A program made the position numbers and the translations under genes. The notes under the pieces are model-generated. The model searched no databases. It was not told the origin of the DNA and saw only the letters and a list, made by a program, of their open reading frames with translations. Shown one piece after another: positions 42,285-52,136 of a stretch of 64,000 nucleotides of DNA; the first letter of the stretch is position 1; each line of letters starts with the position of its first letter. The stretch comes from Pseudoteredinibacter isoporae (GTDB lineage: Bacteria > Pseudomonadota > Gammaproteobacteria > Pseudomonadales > Cellvibrionaceae): positions 930,001-994,000 of the forward strand of contig NZ_JAAONY010000001.1 of assembly GCF_011602085.1 (NCBI RefSeq), read 5' to 3'.

Positions 42285-43943
42285 TTAAATCGAACAGGTC
42301 AGTTCGCCCAAACGCTCGGTCAGTTTTTTGTTTTCGCTGTAATCGATTGGAATCACTACCAGGCTCGGTCCGTCTGTGGCGAAGGCGGTTTTTAGTGCGC
42401 CTTGCAGATCACGGGAATTTTCAACCTTCTGGGCGTGCCAGCCAAAAGCTTCAGCCAAAGGTACCCATTCCGGGTTGCCGAAATCGAGATCGGTGTGTTT
42501 GCCGAATTCGTTTTCCTGCTTCCATTTGATCAAGCCGTAACCGCCGTCATCCCAAACCATGATCGTTAGATTCAAATTCAATCGGCGAGCAGTTTCCATT
42601 TCCTGCATGTTCATCATAAAACCGGCGTCACCTGAGATCGCCAAAATGTTTCGGTCTGGATGAACAATGCTTGCTGCAATCGCACCTGGCAAGGCAAAGC
42701 CCATGGAGCAGAAGCCGTTTGGAATCAGGCAGGTGTTGGGTTCATGGCACTGGAAGTGACGGGCAATCCACATTTTATGGGCGCCTACATCACTCAGGGC
42801 AATGTCTTCCGGATTCATAACGGCGCGAGCATCCCATAGCGCTTTCTGGGGACGAATCGCACCTTCGGTGTCATCGTCCTTGTGCTTGGCCAGTTCGGCA
42901 CTCATGTCGCGGCGCACAGCGGTTTGCTGGGACAAATCGAAATCCAGTTTGTCAGCGCCGTAAGCATCAATACGTTCGTTCAGCATCCACAGGGCATGGG
43001 CCAGATCGCCGACCACTTCCGTTTCTGGATGGTAATGTTCATCAATTTCCGAAGGCAGGAAGTCGATGTGCAGGATGTTTTTGCTTTGATCGTTGTTCCA
43101 CAGCTTCGGATGATACTCAACCATATCGTAGCCGAGGGTAATCACCAGATCGGCAGCATCCACGGCGCAAGCCGGAATGTCTTTCGCGCCGAGGCCGATG
43201 GTGTAGAGGCAGTAATCGGCATCCATGTCCACACAACCCTTGGCCATAAATGTGCTCACAACACCGATACCGGTTTTTTCGCAGAGCAGGCGCAGTTGTT
43301 TGGAGGCGCGGGTACGAATACAGCCATTGCCCGCAATAATGATTGGGCGCTTGGCATTCTTAATTTGCTCAAAAGCCTGATCCATAATCTTGTCGGCAGG
43401 CACCGGGCGGCGAGCTTTGCGTACGGACAGTGGGCTTTTTTCAACTGGCAACTTGGCGATGTCTTCCGGCAACTCGATATGTACGGCGCCGGGTTTTTCG
43501 GTTCTTGCCAGGCGTACGGCCTTGCGAACGATCTCAGGAATGTTCTCGGGATGCCAAACCGTCGTTGCCCATTTGGTAACAGGCTCGAACATGCCAACCA
43601 CATCCATCACCTGATGGGATTCCTTGTGCAGACGGGTTGAAGCCCCCTGACCGGTGAGAACCAGCATGGGCGCGCGGTCCATGTTTGAATCGGCGACACC
43701 GGTAATCAAGTTGGTCGCACCCGGGCCCAGAGTACCCAGACAACCCGCGGGGTTACCTGTCAGGCGACCGTAGATCTCGGCCATAAACGCTGCGCCCTGT
43801 TCGTGTCGCGTGAGGATAAACTTGATCTTCTCGGACTTTTCCAGGGACATCATAAAGTCGGCGTTTTCTTCACCGGGTACACCAAAGATGTACTCGATTC
43901 CTTCTTCTTCCAGGCATTTGACCATCAGATCCGATGCTTTCAT
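42285..43943 (-). CDS. Acetolactate synthase large-subunit-like TPP enzyme (catabolic type)
   Basis: 552 residues with the three-domain TPP-enzyme fold. The N-terminal Pyr domain has GVPGEENADFM and the catalytic Glu E48 (TRHEQGAAFMAE). The central domain contains PIIIAGNGCIRTRA, and the PP domain has the TPP motif starting GDAGFMMNMQEMETA. It joins two pyruvates, or pyruvate with another 2-oxo acid, to acetolactate or a related product. No small regulatory subunit (ilvN/ilvH) or decarboxylase is next to it, which favours a catabolic AlsS-like role. Ribosome site AGGAG. Related decarboxylases and carboligases cannot be excluded. Confidence 0.85.
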   Translation of the reverse strand: MKASDLMVKCLEEEGIEYIFGVPGEENADFMMSLEKSEKIKFILTRHEQGAAFMAEIYGRLTGNPAGCLGTLGPGATNLITGVADSNMDRAPMLVLTGQGASTRLHKESHQVMDVVGMFEPVTKWATTVWHPENIPEIVRKAVRLARTEKPGAVHIELPEDIAKLPVEKSPLSVRKARRPVPADKIMDQAFEQIKNAKRPIIIAGNGCIRTRASKQLRLLCEKTGIGVVSTFMAKGCVDMDADYCLYTIGLGAKDIPACAVDAADLVITLGYDMVEYHPKLWNNDQSKNILHIDFLPSEIDEHYHPETEVVGDLAHALWMLNERIDAYGADKLDFDLSQQTAVRRDMSAELAKHKDDDTEGAIRPQKALWDARAVMNPEDIALSDVGAHKMWIARHFQCHEPNTCLIPNGFCSMGFALPGAIAASIVHPDRNILAISGDAGFMMNMQEMETARRLNLNLTIMVWDDGGYGLIKWKQENEFGKHTDLDFGNPEWVPLAEAFGWHAQKVENSRDLQGALKTAFATDGPSLVVIPIDYSENKKLTERLGELTCSI

Positions 43944-44308
43944 CGCGCGGTTCTCCTATTGGTTGAGCGGTCGCGTCAGGCTTATCAAAAGTAAGATTTC
44001 TTGCTCCCAAGGCTCAGCTTAAGATGTTTTGTTTACTGTTCAAGCATAGACTATGTGAGCTGTTCTGCACATTTGGCAAAATTTATGACTGCCATAGCGC
44101 CAGTGCAAACATCCCCGTAATATTGGCGGCTGAAACGTCCTGGCATCGTATTGCTCCTTTGAATTAGAAATGCCTGTGGCCCTAGAGTTGGCAGGGTCAT
44201 GCTGTCACAATAGGGGCTTTTGGCAACGATTGCCGCGCTGATATCAAGCACATAAAAAGAACGTATATAAAAACACAGTTAGCACACTACAAGAACAAGA
44301 GACAAAAC
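43944..44308. other. Divergent promoter region, no gene
   Basis: 365 bases between the acetolactate synthase and the CehA/McbA gene. A 66-codon minus-strand frame (44051-44251) has no protein-like features and no ribosome site. The AT-rich end (44250-44290), with TATATAA, would hold the promoter of the plus-strand gene. I see no clear terminator or riboswitch. Confidence 0.4.
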
Positions 44309-46969
44309 ATGAGATCACGATTGGGCAAAATGCTGCCATTACTGTTCATAACACCGTTGTGTTGGGGGGAATATCAGGCACAACAAATTGAACAGGTTGA
44401 GCAAATTCGAGTGGCCGGGGATATGGCCTGGGGCGGCATTGACGACTGGCAACTGAGTAATGGCCAGGTTTGTGCGGTGATTTCCGATATCAAGCACGAA
44501 GGTGAACTGGCGGCCACAGGCGGCTATCTGACCGATTTTGGCTTTTGCGATACGCCGGGCGAAGGTTTTGGCCAGCTTTATTTTGCCATCAATCTAAGTG
44601 GCACCAGCTCTCCCGCCTTCTACAAAATGGAAGCCCAGCAGGGGGAAGACTTCTCCCGTATTCTGGGATGGGCCAGATACGGCGGATTCGAGCTGAAAGT
44701 CAGCTATGAGTTGAATGAACAAAACGCCAATAAGCTGCAGATCAAAGCTGAGCTGACGCATAAGAAAGAAGTTGATGGTTCCGAGGCTGCCGCTTTTGGC
44801 TTGGTGAATCTGAATCGGGGAAACAAGGTTTTCAGCACCTCTTTGAATGGCTCCGGGCCTTCACCGGGTTATGAGCACAAGCCCCTGCCCAGCGGTTTGC
44901 TGGATGATCTCGATGGTCTGGTCGGTGTCGATATGATCCTGAGCCTGCCCGATGCCGGGAAAAACCCCATGGTTTACGGGCAGCATATCAAGAACGCTTA
45001 TCTGCTCTCGGAAGACGGTGAGAAAAGCCAGCTGCCCAGTTTTGTTGGCGTGACGGAATCCTATTCCGCAGCACTGACGTTCACCGAATCGTTTGTGTTC
45101 GATAACGAGGGGGCGTTTCTTGATCCTCTAAAACTGCTGGAAACCCAGATGGCTGACTTGGGGATGGGGGAAACGCTGGTGGTGGAACATGAAATCAGCC
45201 TGGCTGCAGGGCGTGATGCCGCATCTGTACTGAATCAGTATTGGGATAAACAACCGAATCTCGAACTGCCGCTGCCGGCGGGTGGGATGTCCGTATTTAT
45301 GCAGCGTGAGTCTGATGGTGCTGTTATCAATCATGCCATCAGTGCGGCTGATGGCAACGTCAGTTTGCGAGCTCCTGCGGGCAAGTACCGTTTGAGAATT
45401 GAAGAGCAGGGACGTGTTCTGGCTGAGCAGCCCGTTGATTTGCAGGCGGACACCACTTTGCCAAGCCCTGAACTGAAAGCCAGCGGAAAGCTGCGTTTAC
45501 CGTCGGGCCAGACAATGCGCCTGAGTTTTTTCCCGGAAGAGGGGCAGCACATTGATTTTTCCCGTCAGCCATTTGGTTTCAGTACCGGTGGCCACAGCGA
45601 AACTTCCGTTATCGATGTCATGCTGGCGGGCACTGAATCCGATCCGGAAGTGATTTCTCTTATGCCGGGTCGCTATCGCGTGCTGGCGAGCAGAGGCCCT
45701 GAATATTCTGCTCACATGAGCAAACTCAATATTGAGGCGGGTAAAGAAAGCAAACTCAGCATCGGCGTGCCGCAAGTGGAAGTGGCCACTCCAAATTATG
45801 TTCACGCCGATTTGCATACTCATGCGGCGCCCAGTTTTGACAACAGTTACCCTCAGGAACAGCGCATTCGCAGCTATGTCGCCCAGGGTGGTGAAGTGCT
45901 GGTGGCCACCGAACATGAAACCATTTATGACTACCACCGTGATATTGCCGAGATGGGCTTGAGTGATCGTCTGGCAACGGTAACGGGTACGGAAATAACC
46001 GGCCTGGTGCAGAGTGAGACAGCCCCTCACACCTTGGGGCACGCCAATGCCTTTCCGCTACGCGTTCAAAAAGGAAAATACCGCAGTGGCGCTCCGGCTC
46101 ATGAAAACAAACGCTGGCGTGATGTGATCGCGGCGGTTCGCAAGAGCGACCCGAAAGCGGTTATGCAACTGAATCACCCCCGTGTGATTTATCAGCCCGA
46201 CGAAGTCTCCGAGCCAGGCAGTCAACGTTACAATGAGAGTTATTTGATGCACCTTCTGGATGGCCGTGGGCACGACCCAAGCCAGCCTTTAAGCGCAGAG
46301 CAAAACCGCAGTCTGATCGAGAAAGATCCTGAAACCGGTGTGCGGGATATCGACTTTGATGCGATGGAATTAATCAATGGTACGGGTGCCGGTCTGCATT
46401 CCTATGAGCAGCTTCGCAAAGACTGGTTTGCTTTCTTAAAGCAGGGCCTGCGATTGGTTGGCACGGCGACCAGCGATTCCCACGGTCAAACGTTCGGTGA
46501 AGTGGTGCTTGAGCCCAGAACTCTGATCTATATGACGAAGGATGATGTCAGCAAGTTTGACCAGGACGATTTTATTGCTGGAATTAAAAGCGGCAATATT
46601 TACGGTACCACCGGGCCACTGTTGAATATCGCTCTGCAGAGTGGTGACAACCGTGCCATGATGGGCGAAACCCTGAGCGCCAAGGAAGCCGTTCTGGCGC
46701 TCACGGTAAATGCGGCCCAATGGGTTGATGTGCACACCCTGAGAATTTATATCAATGGCGAGCTATACCAGCAGATGCCGATCATTAAAGGTCAGCCCAA
46801 TTTGTTGCCATTAAGCTTTGGTAAAGACAGTTTTGTTACCGTAGAGGTTGAAGGCGATCGTAAAGGCTTATATGCCGAGATTGTTCCGGTGATGCCGCCT
46901 TTTGCTTTTAGTAACCCAATTTATGTGGATGCAGATCAAGATGGTCAATGGCAAGCACCCGGCTTATAA
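44309..46969 (+). CDS. CehA/McbA family metallohydrolase
   Basis: 886 residues. Signal peptide about 1-20 (ending LCWG). The first 500 residues are beta-rich, with a carboxypeptidase-regulatory or Ig-like part at about 340-380. The PHP-type metallohydrolase domain starts near 495 (VHADLHTHAAPSFDNSYPQE), with further metal ligands in VATEHETIYDYH and VMQLNHPR and the late GTATSDSHGQTF. Such proteins hydrolyse phospho- or ester bonds; characterised members act on carbaryl, but natural substrates are mostly unknown. Periplasmic. The next gene overlaps its 3' end by 29 bases. Confidence 0.85.
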   Translation: MRSRLGKMLPLLFITPLCWGEYQAQQIEQVEQIRVAGDMAWGGIDDWQLSNGQVCAVISDIKHEGELAATGGYLTDFGFCDTPGEGFGQLYFAINLSGTSSPAFYKMEAQQGEDFSRILGWARYGGFELKVSYELNEQNANKLQIKAELTHKKEVDGSEAAAFGLVNLNRGNKVFSTSLNGSGPSPGYEHKPLPSGLLDDLDGLVGVDMILSLPDAGKNPMVYGQHIKNAYLLSEDGEKSQLPSFVGVTESYSAALTFTESFVFDNEGAFLDPLKLLETQMADLGMGETLVVEHEISLAAGRDAASVLNQYWDKQPNLELPLPAGGMSVFMQRESDGAVINHAISAADGNVSLRAPAGKYRLRIEEQGRVLAEQPVDLQADTTLPSPELKASGKLRLPSGQTMRLSFFPEEGQHIDFSRQPFGFSTGGHSETSVIDVMLAGTESDPEVISLMPGRYRVLASRGPEYSAHMSKLNIEAGKESKLSIGVPQVEVATPNYVHADLHTHAAPSFDNSYPQEQRIRSYVAQGGEVLVATEHETIYDYHRDIAEMGLSDRLATVTGTEITGLVQSETAPHTLGHANAFPLRVQKGKYRSGAPAHENKRWRDVIAAVRKSDPKAVMQLNHPRVIYQPDEVSEPGSQRYNESYLMHLLDGRGHDPSQPLSAEQNRSLIEKDPETGVRDIDFDAMELINGTGAGLHSYEQLRKDWFAFLKQGLRLVGTATSDSHGQTFGEVVLEPRTLIYMTKDDVSKFDQDDFIAGIKSGNIYGTTGPLLNIALQSGDNRAMMGETLSAKEAVLALTVNAAQWVDVHTLRIYINGELYQQMPIIKGQPNLLPLSFGKDSFVTVEVEGDRKGLYAEIVPVMPPFAFSNPIYVDADQDGQWQAPGL

Positions 46970-47675
46970 AGATTCCTTAAAAAGCTTCGGCATCGTTGGC
47001 GTTATCTTCGCTATGATCGGTTTTCTGATGTTGTTTGGGGGCGGGCTCTGGGCGCATTCGGTGTCCAACTTTAAAGAGCGAGCGATACTGGTTGAAGGCG
47101 AGGTGATCGATCTGGTTTCCCGCAGTGGTTCCGATTCCACCACCTACGCACCGAAGTATCGCTTTGTGGTGAATGAACAGCAGGTCTATACCGTGGTGAG
47201 CCGCAGCAGCTCCAATCCACCGGCCTATGACATTGGTGAAAAAGTGCCTGTTCTGTATGATCCGGCGGACCCCATGGATGCTCGTATTGATGGTTTCCTG
47301 GGATTGTGGTTTGGGCCGACCTTACTGGCGGGGATGGGGACAGTATTTGCTTTGGTTTCTCTGATTCCCGCAGTGCTATATTGGCGCCGCAGGAACAATG
47401 TTAATTACCTGATGCGTCAGGGGATGCCGGTGATGGCTGAATTCCAGCGCGTGGAATCCGATGACGGTGATAAGAAAGGCAATACGGTTTTCTATATCAT
47501 TGCCCGCTGGCACGAGAAGGAAGTCAATCAAATGCATGTTTATCGCAGTGAAGCACTGGGTTTCGATCCCAGTGAATTCCTGAGCCCCAAGCAGTTGATA
47601 ACGGTGTTGGTTCACCGGCAGAAACCCGATGTGTATTTTGTCGATACCAGTTTTTTACCCCAGCAGCGGGTTTAA
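46941..47675 (+). CDS. DUF3592 membrane protein
   Basis: 244 residues from the ATG at 46941; earlier in-frame ATGs at 46902 and 46923 lie deeper in the CehA/McbA gene. TM helix 1 at about 13-38, a periplasmic DUF3592 part (EGEVIDLVSRSG, YRFVVNEQQVYTV, KVPVLYDPADPMDAR), TM helix 2 at about 125-147, and a C-terminal part (about 150-244) that repeats the fold (MAEFQRVESDDG, NTVFYIIARWHE). Coupled to the CehA/McbA gene by overlap. Function unknown. Confidence 0.78.
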   Translation: MVNGKHPAYKDSLKSFGIVGVIFAMIGFLMLFGGGLWAHSVSNFKERAILVEGEVIDLVSRSGSDSTTYAPKYRFVVNEQQVYTVVSRSSSNPPAYDIGEKVPVLYDPADPMDARIDGFLGLWFGPTLLAGMGTVFALVSLIPAVLYWRRRNNVNYLMRQGMPVMAEFQRVESDDGDKKGNTVFYIIARWHEKEVNQMHVYRSEALGFDPSEFLSPKQLITVLVHRQKPDVYFVDTSFLPQQRV

Positions 47676-47710
47676 AGTTGCTTAAAAAAACAGCGTTTTA
47701 GCCGCTTGAT

Positions 47711-47739
47711 TTGCCGCATCTTACGGCATTTGATATACA
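47711..47739 (+). promoter_or_regulatory. Promoter of parC
   Basis: TTGCCG (47711-47716), 17 bases, TATACA (47734-47739). The start point would be near 47746, about 30 bases ahead of the parC ATG. Confidence 0.5.
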
Positions 47740-47775
47740 GCCTGCTTTAGCGCCAGAAAGATTGTAGGAAATGGC

Positions 47776-50019
47776 ATGTCAGATTTAGTTCAAGATGCAG
47801 ATGAACGCATCTCCTTAAAGGAATATACCGAGAAGGCTTACCTGGATTACTCCATGTACGTGATTCTCGACCGGGCTCTGCCCAATGTGGGCGATGGCTT
47901 AAAACCCGTGCAGCGTCGTATTGTTTACGCCATGAGCGAGCTGGGTTTAAAGGCCAGCGCCAAATATAAAAAGTCTGCTCGTACTGTGGGTGATGTGATT
48001 GGTAAATTTCACCCGCACGGGGATTCGGCCGCCTATGAAGCGATGGTATTGATGGCTCAGCCGTTCAGCTATCGTTATCCGCTGGTTGATGGCCAAGGTA
48101 ACTGGGGTTCCCAGGATGACCCGAAATCCTTCGCCGCCATGCGATACACCGAATCGAAACTGACCAAGTATTCAGAAGTTTTGTTGAGTGAGTTGGGTCA
48201 GGGTACGGTTGATTGGGTGCCTAACTTCGACGGCAGTATGGATGAACCTGCTGTGATGCCATCTCAGGTTCCCAATGTGCTTTTGAATGGCACCACTGGT
48301 ATTGCCGTTGGTATGGCCACCGATATTCCACCTCACAATTTACGCGAAGTGGTCACTGCAACCATTCACAAACTGGAAAATCCCAATGCCACCACGGCAG
48401 AGCTTTGCGAATTTGTGCAAGGCCCGGATATGCCCACCGAAGCTGAAATCATTACGCCCAAGGCTGATCTGCAGAAAATGTATGAGACGGGTCGTGGCAG
48501 TTTGAGAATGCGCGCGGTGTGGTCTCAACAGGATGGCGATGTTGTTGTGACGGCGCTGCCCCATCAAGTCAGTGGTGCAAAAGTTCTGGAGCAAATCGCC
48601 CAGCAAATGCAGGCGAAAAAGTTACCGATGGTGGCAGACCTGCGCGATGAGTCGGATCACGAAAACCCGACACGACTGGTGATTGTGCCGCGTTCCAATC
48701 GTGTTGATATCGATGCGATGATGAGTCACTTGTTTGCCAGTACCGACCTTGAACGCACTTACCGTGTGAACATGAATATGATCGGCATTGATGGTCGCCC
48801 GGGTGTGAAATCACTGGAGACTATCCTGTCTGAGTGGCTGAGCTTCCGCATGGTTACCGTGCGTCGTCGCTTGCAGTATCGCCTGTCGAAAGTGGAAGAG
48901 CGTTTGCTGCGTTTGGCCGCCTTGATGATTGTTTTCTTGAATGTGGATGAAGTGATTCACATCATTCGTACCGAAGATGAGCCCAAGCCCATTTTGATGG
49001 AGCGTTTCAATTTGGTGGAAGCTCAGGCGGAATACATTCTTGAAACCAAGTTGCGCCAGTTGGCACGACTGGAAGAAATGAAAATCAAGGAAGAGCAGGA
49101 AGCGCTTGAGAAAGAGCGTGATGACCTGAACAAAACTTTGGACAGTGCCCGTCGCCTGAAAACCCTGGTGAAAAAAGAGTTGCAGGCAGCGGCCAAGGAA
49201 TTTGGCGATGACCGTCGTTCGCCTATTGTTGCCCGCGAAGAAGCGGCGGCCTTCAGCGAAACCGATTTGCTGGGCAGCGACCCGGTAACTGTGGTTATTT
49301 CTGAAAAAGGCTGGATTCGCGCCGCAAAAGGCCACGATATCGATCCGACGGCATTGAATTACAAAGCGGGTGACAAATTCAAAGTAGCCTGTAAAGGCAA
49401 GACGAATCAAAACGCCATTCTGCTCGACAGCACTGGCCGAAGTTATGCTTTGCCTGCTCACACATTACCGTCAGCACGTGGCCAGGGTGAACCGATTTCC
49501 GGTCGACTGAACCCGCCCAGTGGAGCGACTTTTGTTTCCACGATGATGGGTGATGCCAAACAAAAAGTGCTTCTGGCATCCGATGCCGGTTATGGTTTTA
49601 TCGGTACCATGGGGGACCTGTTCACCAAAAATAAAGCCGGTAAAGCGGCCTTGACCTTACCCAAAGGCGGGCGAGTGTTGCCAGCGACACCCATCGAGGG
49701 TGGAGATGAGCACCTGATTGTAGCCATCAGTAATGAAGGCCGCATGTTGGTATTCCCATTGGGTGAACTGCCAGAGTTGGCACGCGGCAAGGGGAATAAA
49801 ATCATGAATATTCCATCAGCACGTGTGCAGTCTCGAGAGGAATTTGTGGTTGCCGTGCAGGTATTGAGTGCCGGTCAACAACTGAAAATTTACTCAGGCA
49901 AACGTCACCTCGGCATGAAAATGAGCGACCTTGAACACTACAAGGGTGAGCGTGGTCGTCGTGGTAATAAGTTGCCCAGAGGCTTCCAGAAAGTCGATTC
50001 AGTGGAAGTGATTGATTAA
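47776..50019 (+). CDS. parC: DNA topoisomerase IV subunit A
   Basis: 747 residues, usual for ParC. The quinolone-determining region [15 protein letters not shown] has Ser at 84 and Glu at 88 (equivalent to E. coli S80 and E84), the susceptible type. The DNA-cleaving Tyr is Y124 ([10 protein letters not shown]). The coiled-coil part is around 430-485 and the C-terminal beta-pinwheel follows. It decatenates daughter chromosomes together with ParE, which is not in this window. Ribosome site AGGA. Confidence 0.98.
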   Translation: MSDLVQDADERISLKEYTEKAYLDYSMYVILDRALPNVGDGLKPVQRRIVYAMSELGLKASAKYKKSARTVGDVIGKFHPHGDSAAYEAMVLMAQPFSYRYPLVDGQGNWGSQDDPKSFAAMRYTESKLTKYSEVLLSELGQGTVDWVPNFDGSMDEPAVMPSQVPNVLLNGTTGIAVGMATDIPPHNLREVVTATIHKLENPNATTAELCEFVQGPDMPTEAEIITPKADLQKMYETGRGSLRMRAVWSQQDGDVVVTALPHQVSGAKVLEQIAQQMQAKKLPMVADLRDESDHENPTRLVIVPRSNRVDIDAMMSHLFASTDLERTYRVNMNMIGIDGRPGVKSLETILSEWLSFRMVTVRRRLQYRLSKVEERLLRLAALMIVFLNVDEVIHIIRTEDEPKPILMERFNLVEAQAEYILETKLRQLARLEEMKIKEEQEALEKERDDLNKTLDSARRLKTLVKKELQAAAKEFGDDRRSPIVAREEAAAFSETDLLGSDPVTVVISEKGWIRAAKGHDIDPTALNYKAGDKFKVACKGKTNQNAILLDSTGRSYALPAHTLPSARGQGEPISGRLNPPSGATFVSTMMGDAKQKVLLASDAGYGFIGTMGDLFTKNKAGKAALTLPKGGRVLPATPIEGGDEHLIVAISNEGRMLVFPLGELPELARGKGNKIMNIPSARVQSREEFVVAVQVLSAGQQLKIYSGKRHLGMKMSDLEHYKGERGRRGNKLPRGFQKVDSVEVID

Positions 50020-50050
50020 CAGTTTCTCTGAGTGCTGTTCCTGGAAAATA

Positions 50051-50080
50051 AAAAAGGCGAGATGTTTCTCGCCTTTTTTA
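50051..50080. terminator. Terminator between parC and the HD-GYP gene
   Basis: AAAAAGGCGAGA (50051-50062), loop TGTT, TCTCGCCTTTTT (50067-50078): a perfect 12-base-pair stem with A- and T-runs on both sides, so it can work for both convergent genes. Confidence 0.92.
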
Positions 50081-50102
50081 TGTCAATCTGAAGGGGTTGG
50101 CT

Positions 50103-51560
50103 TCAAGCCGCTTCAACTTTCTTGTCGCTGAACTGCTGAGCAATGCTCACAAATTCCGCTTCACAAGCTAAAAACGCATCGATTACTCCCGGGTCAAAAT
50201 GTTGGCCATTACCCTTAAGGATGATGGCCTTGGCGTCGTCGTGGCTCATTGCGGGTTTGTAAACTCGCGCGCTGATCAGCGCATCATAGACATCGGCCAG
50301 TGCCATTAAACGCCCGGAAAGAGGGATGTCGTTGCCTGCAAGTCCGGCCGGATAGCCACTGCCATCCCACTTTTCATGGTGGCTCAAACTGATCTCCTTC
50401 GCGATGCGCAAAAATGAGTTGCTGCCCAACTGGCGCTCGGCAACTTCCAATGCATCTGCCCCGATCTGTGGATGTCCTTTCATAATCTCAAACTCCTCAT
50501 CGCTTAGCTTGCCGGGTTTCAGTAAGATGCTGTCCGGAATTCCGACCTTGCCGATGTCATGAAGTGGGGCCGATTTGTAGAGCAGTTCCACTGTCTCGTC
50601 ATCAAGCTGCGCGGCGTAAGCTTTGTTTTTCCTCAACTCCAGGGCCAGGGCTTTAACATAGTTCTGAGTGCGTAAAATATGGCCGCCGGTTTCATTGTCA
50701 CGGGTTTCCGCAAGGCTGGCCAAGCCCAGAATGCTGGCATCACGGGTAATGCTCAATTCGCGGCTGCGTTCCGCCAGTGCAGCGATGGTCTGATTGGTAT
50801 GCAGGGCCATCAAACCAAATTCGTCATTGCTGCTCACCGGCACCTCAGCCTGCAAATCACCTTTGGCCACTGAGGCGAGCGCGGCCTGTTCCATCGCAAT
50901 GAACATTCGCAAATTGCCTGCGTACGCAAAAATAATACGCAAGACGTACACCATGATCACGGCTACAACAAAGGAAACTTCGGTCAAAATGTATCTCTGT
51001 GCAGTCGCCAATGGCAGCTTGTCGCCCACCTGTTGTAACCAATGCAAGTCCTTACTGATAACCATAAAAACCACGCCTATTACGGCCACAGCACAAATGC
51101 AGGCGAAGTGACTGAACTTGTGAGTCAACGGGTAGGGATCGCAATCCGGTGTAATATGTTCACCGCTGCTGGCCAACTGTTCAGCGATCTTACGTTCCCG
51201 CAGTAAAGCTTGGTCACAGGCAATAAAAAATCCGAGAATCGCCATGCCGATAACAACCTTCAGACCGCTTTCCAATGGAGACTGGTAAAGCAAGCGAAAG
51301 TAGATGGCCAAAGCAAGGCCGGTCAAAAGAAAGAGAGTGATGTCCAAAGCAAACTGGCGTTTAACCTGGTACTTAAGTTCTGCCTTATCAACGAAATGGC
51401 GAAATAAGAAACGTCCGCCACCGACTAGAGCAAAACTGAACATGATCGGGATTAAAAGTGCCCCAAGACTGAGGCTGTCGAGAAAAGGGCATACTTGAAC
51501 CCCGTACAAGCCGAACAGGGCTGCTGCGACTAGATAGTGTTGTCGATAGCTTTGTGTCAT
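50103..51560 (-). CDS. Membrane HD-GYP domain phosphodiesterase
   Basis: 485 residues. About six TM helices (10-28, 34-52, 70-90, 100-117, 150-170, 193-213), a HAMP-like stretch (about 215-270), and a complete HD-GYP domain from about 275. Catalytic motifs are H334-D335 in HDIGKVGIPD and G402-Y403-P404 in HHEKWDGSGYPAGLAG. HD-GYP enzymes break down cyclic di-GMP and so lower biofilm and raise motility signals. No separate sensor domain is seen, so the membrane part may sense the signal. Single gene. Confidence 0.92.
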   Translation of the reverse strand: MTQSYRQHYLVAAALFGLYGVQVCPFLDSLSLGALLIPIMFSFALVGGGRFLFRHFVDKAELKYQVKRQFALDITLFLLTGLALAIYFRLLYQSPLESGLKVVIGMAILGFFIACDQALLRERKIAEQLASSGEHITPDCDPYPLTHKFSHFACICAVAVIGVVFMVISKDLHWLQQVGDKLPLATAQRYILTEVSFVVAVIMVYVLRIIFAYAGNLRMFIAMEQAALASVAKGDLQAEVPVSSNDEFGLMALHTNQTIAALAERSRELSITRDASILGLASLAETRDNETGGHILRTQNYVKALALELRKNKAYAAQLDDETVELLYKSAPLHDIGKVGIPDSILLKPGKLSDEEFEIMKGHPQIGADALEVAERQLGSNSFLRIAKEISLSHHEKWDGSGYPAGLAGNDIPLSGRLMALADVYDALISARVYKPAMSHDDAKAIILKGNGQHFDPGVIDAFLACEAEFVSIAQQFSDKKVEAA

Positions 51561-51687
51561 GATGCGAGAGATGATAAATATCCACTAGTGTTTATGTTAT
51601 GTCGGCGGCCCAGGTCCCGGCTTGAAGATTATTTCCCATGCCCGAACGCGAGGGTGTAGACAGCGGTTTGGCCGCGAGGAGTCTGAA

Positions 51688-52062
51688 ATGGCGAAGGTAT
51701 TAGGTGTTGGCGGTATATTTTTCTTTTGTGAGGATCCCAAGGCTCTTTCGTCTTGGTATCAGGAGCATTTGGGTTTGCCCATTGATCCCAGTTACGGTGG
51801 CTGTGCCTTTCAGGCTTCCGATATGCCCGAGAATGGCTATACCGTTTGGGCCCCGTTTACCCAGGGCAGCGATTACTTCAAGCCTTCCAAAAAAGATTTC
51901 ATGATGAATCTGGTGGTGGATGATTTAGCTGCCGCTTTAGCACAGGTAAAGCAGGGTGGGGCAGAGTTGATTGGTGAGCCGGAATCTCATGAGTATGGTG
52001 ATTTCGGTTGGTTTATGGACCCGGCCGGAAACAAAATCGAACTCTGGCAACCCAAGAGCTGA
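51688..52062 (+). CDS. VOC (glyoxalase/bleomycin-resistance fold) protein
   Basis: 124 residues from the ATG at 51688, which has GAGGAG in front; a longer frame from 51622 adds 22 basic residues without support. It has the paired beta-alpha-beta-beta-beta units of the VOC fold (GVGGIFFFCEDPKALSSWYQ and NLVVDDLAAALAQVKQGGAE) and ends DPAGNKIELWQP with the metal-ligand Glu. Probably a small glyoxalase-like or dioxygenase-like enzyme; substrate unknown. It lies 74 bases ahead of the deiodinase-like gene. Confidence 0.85.
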   Translation: MAKVLGVGGIFFFCEDPKALSSWYQEHLGLPIDPSYGGCAFQASDMPENGYTVWAPFTQGSDYFKPSKKDFMMNLVVDDLAAALAQVKQGGAELIGEPESHEYGDFGWFMDPAGNKIELWQPKS

Positions 52063-52136
52063 ATGAATGTGCTGCCCTTTTCGGGCAGCATTGATATCAA
52101 TAGAGTGAAACAACGATAAGAACATCAGAGGTGACG

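Noticed and set aside
44051-44251. 66-codon minus-strand frame between acetolactate synthase and the CehA/McbA gene
   Set aside because: No ribosome site, no protein-like pattern, and it lies where both divergent promoters are expected.
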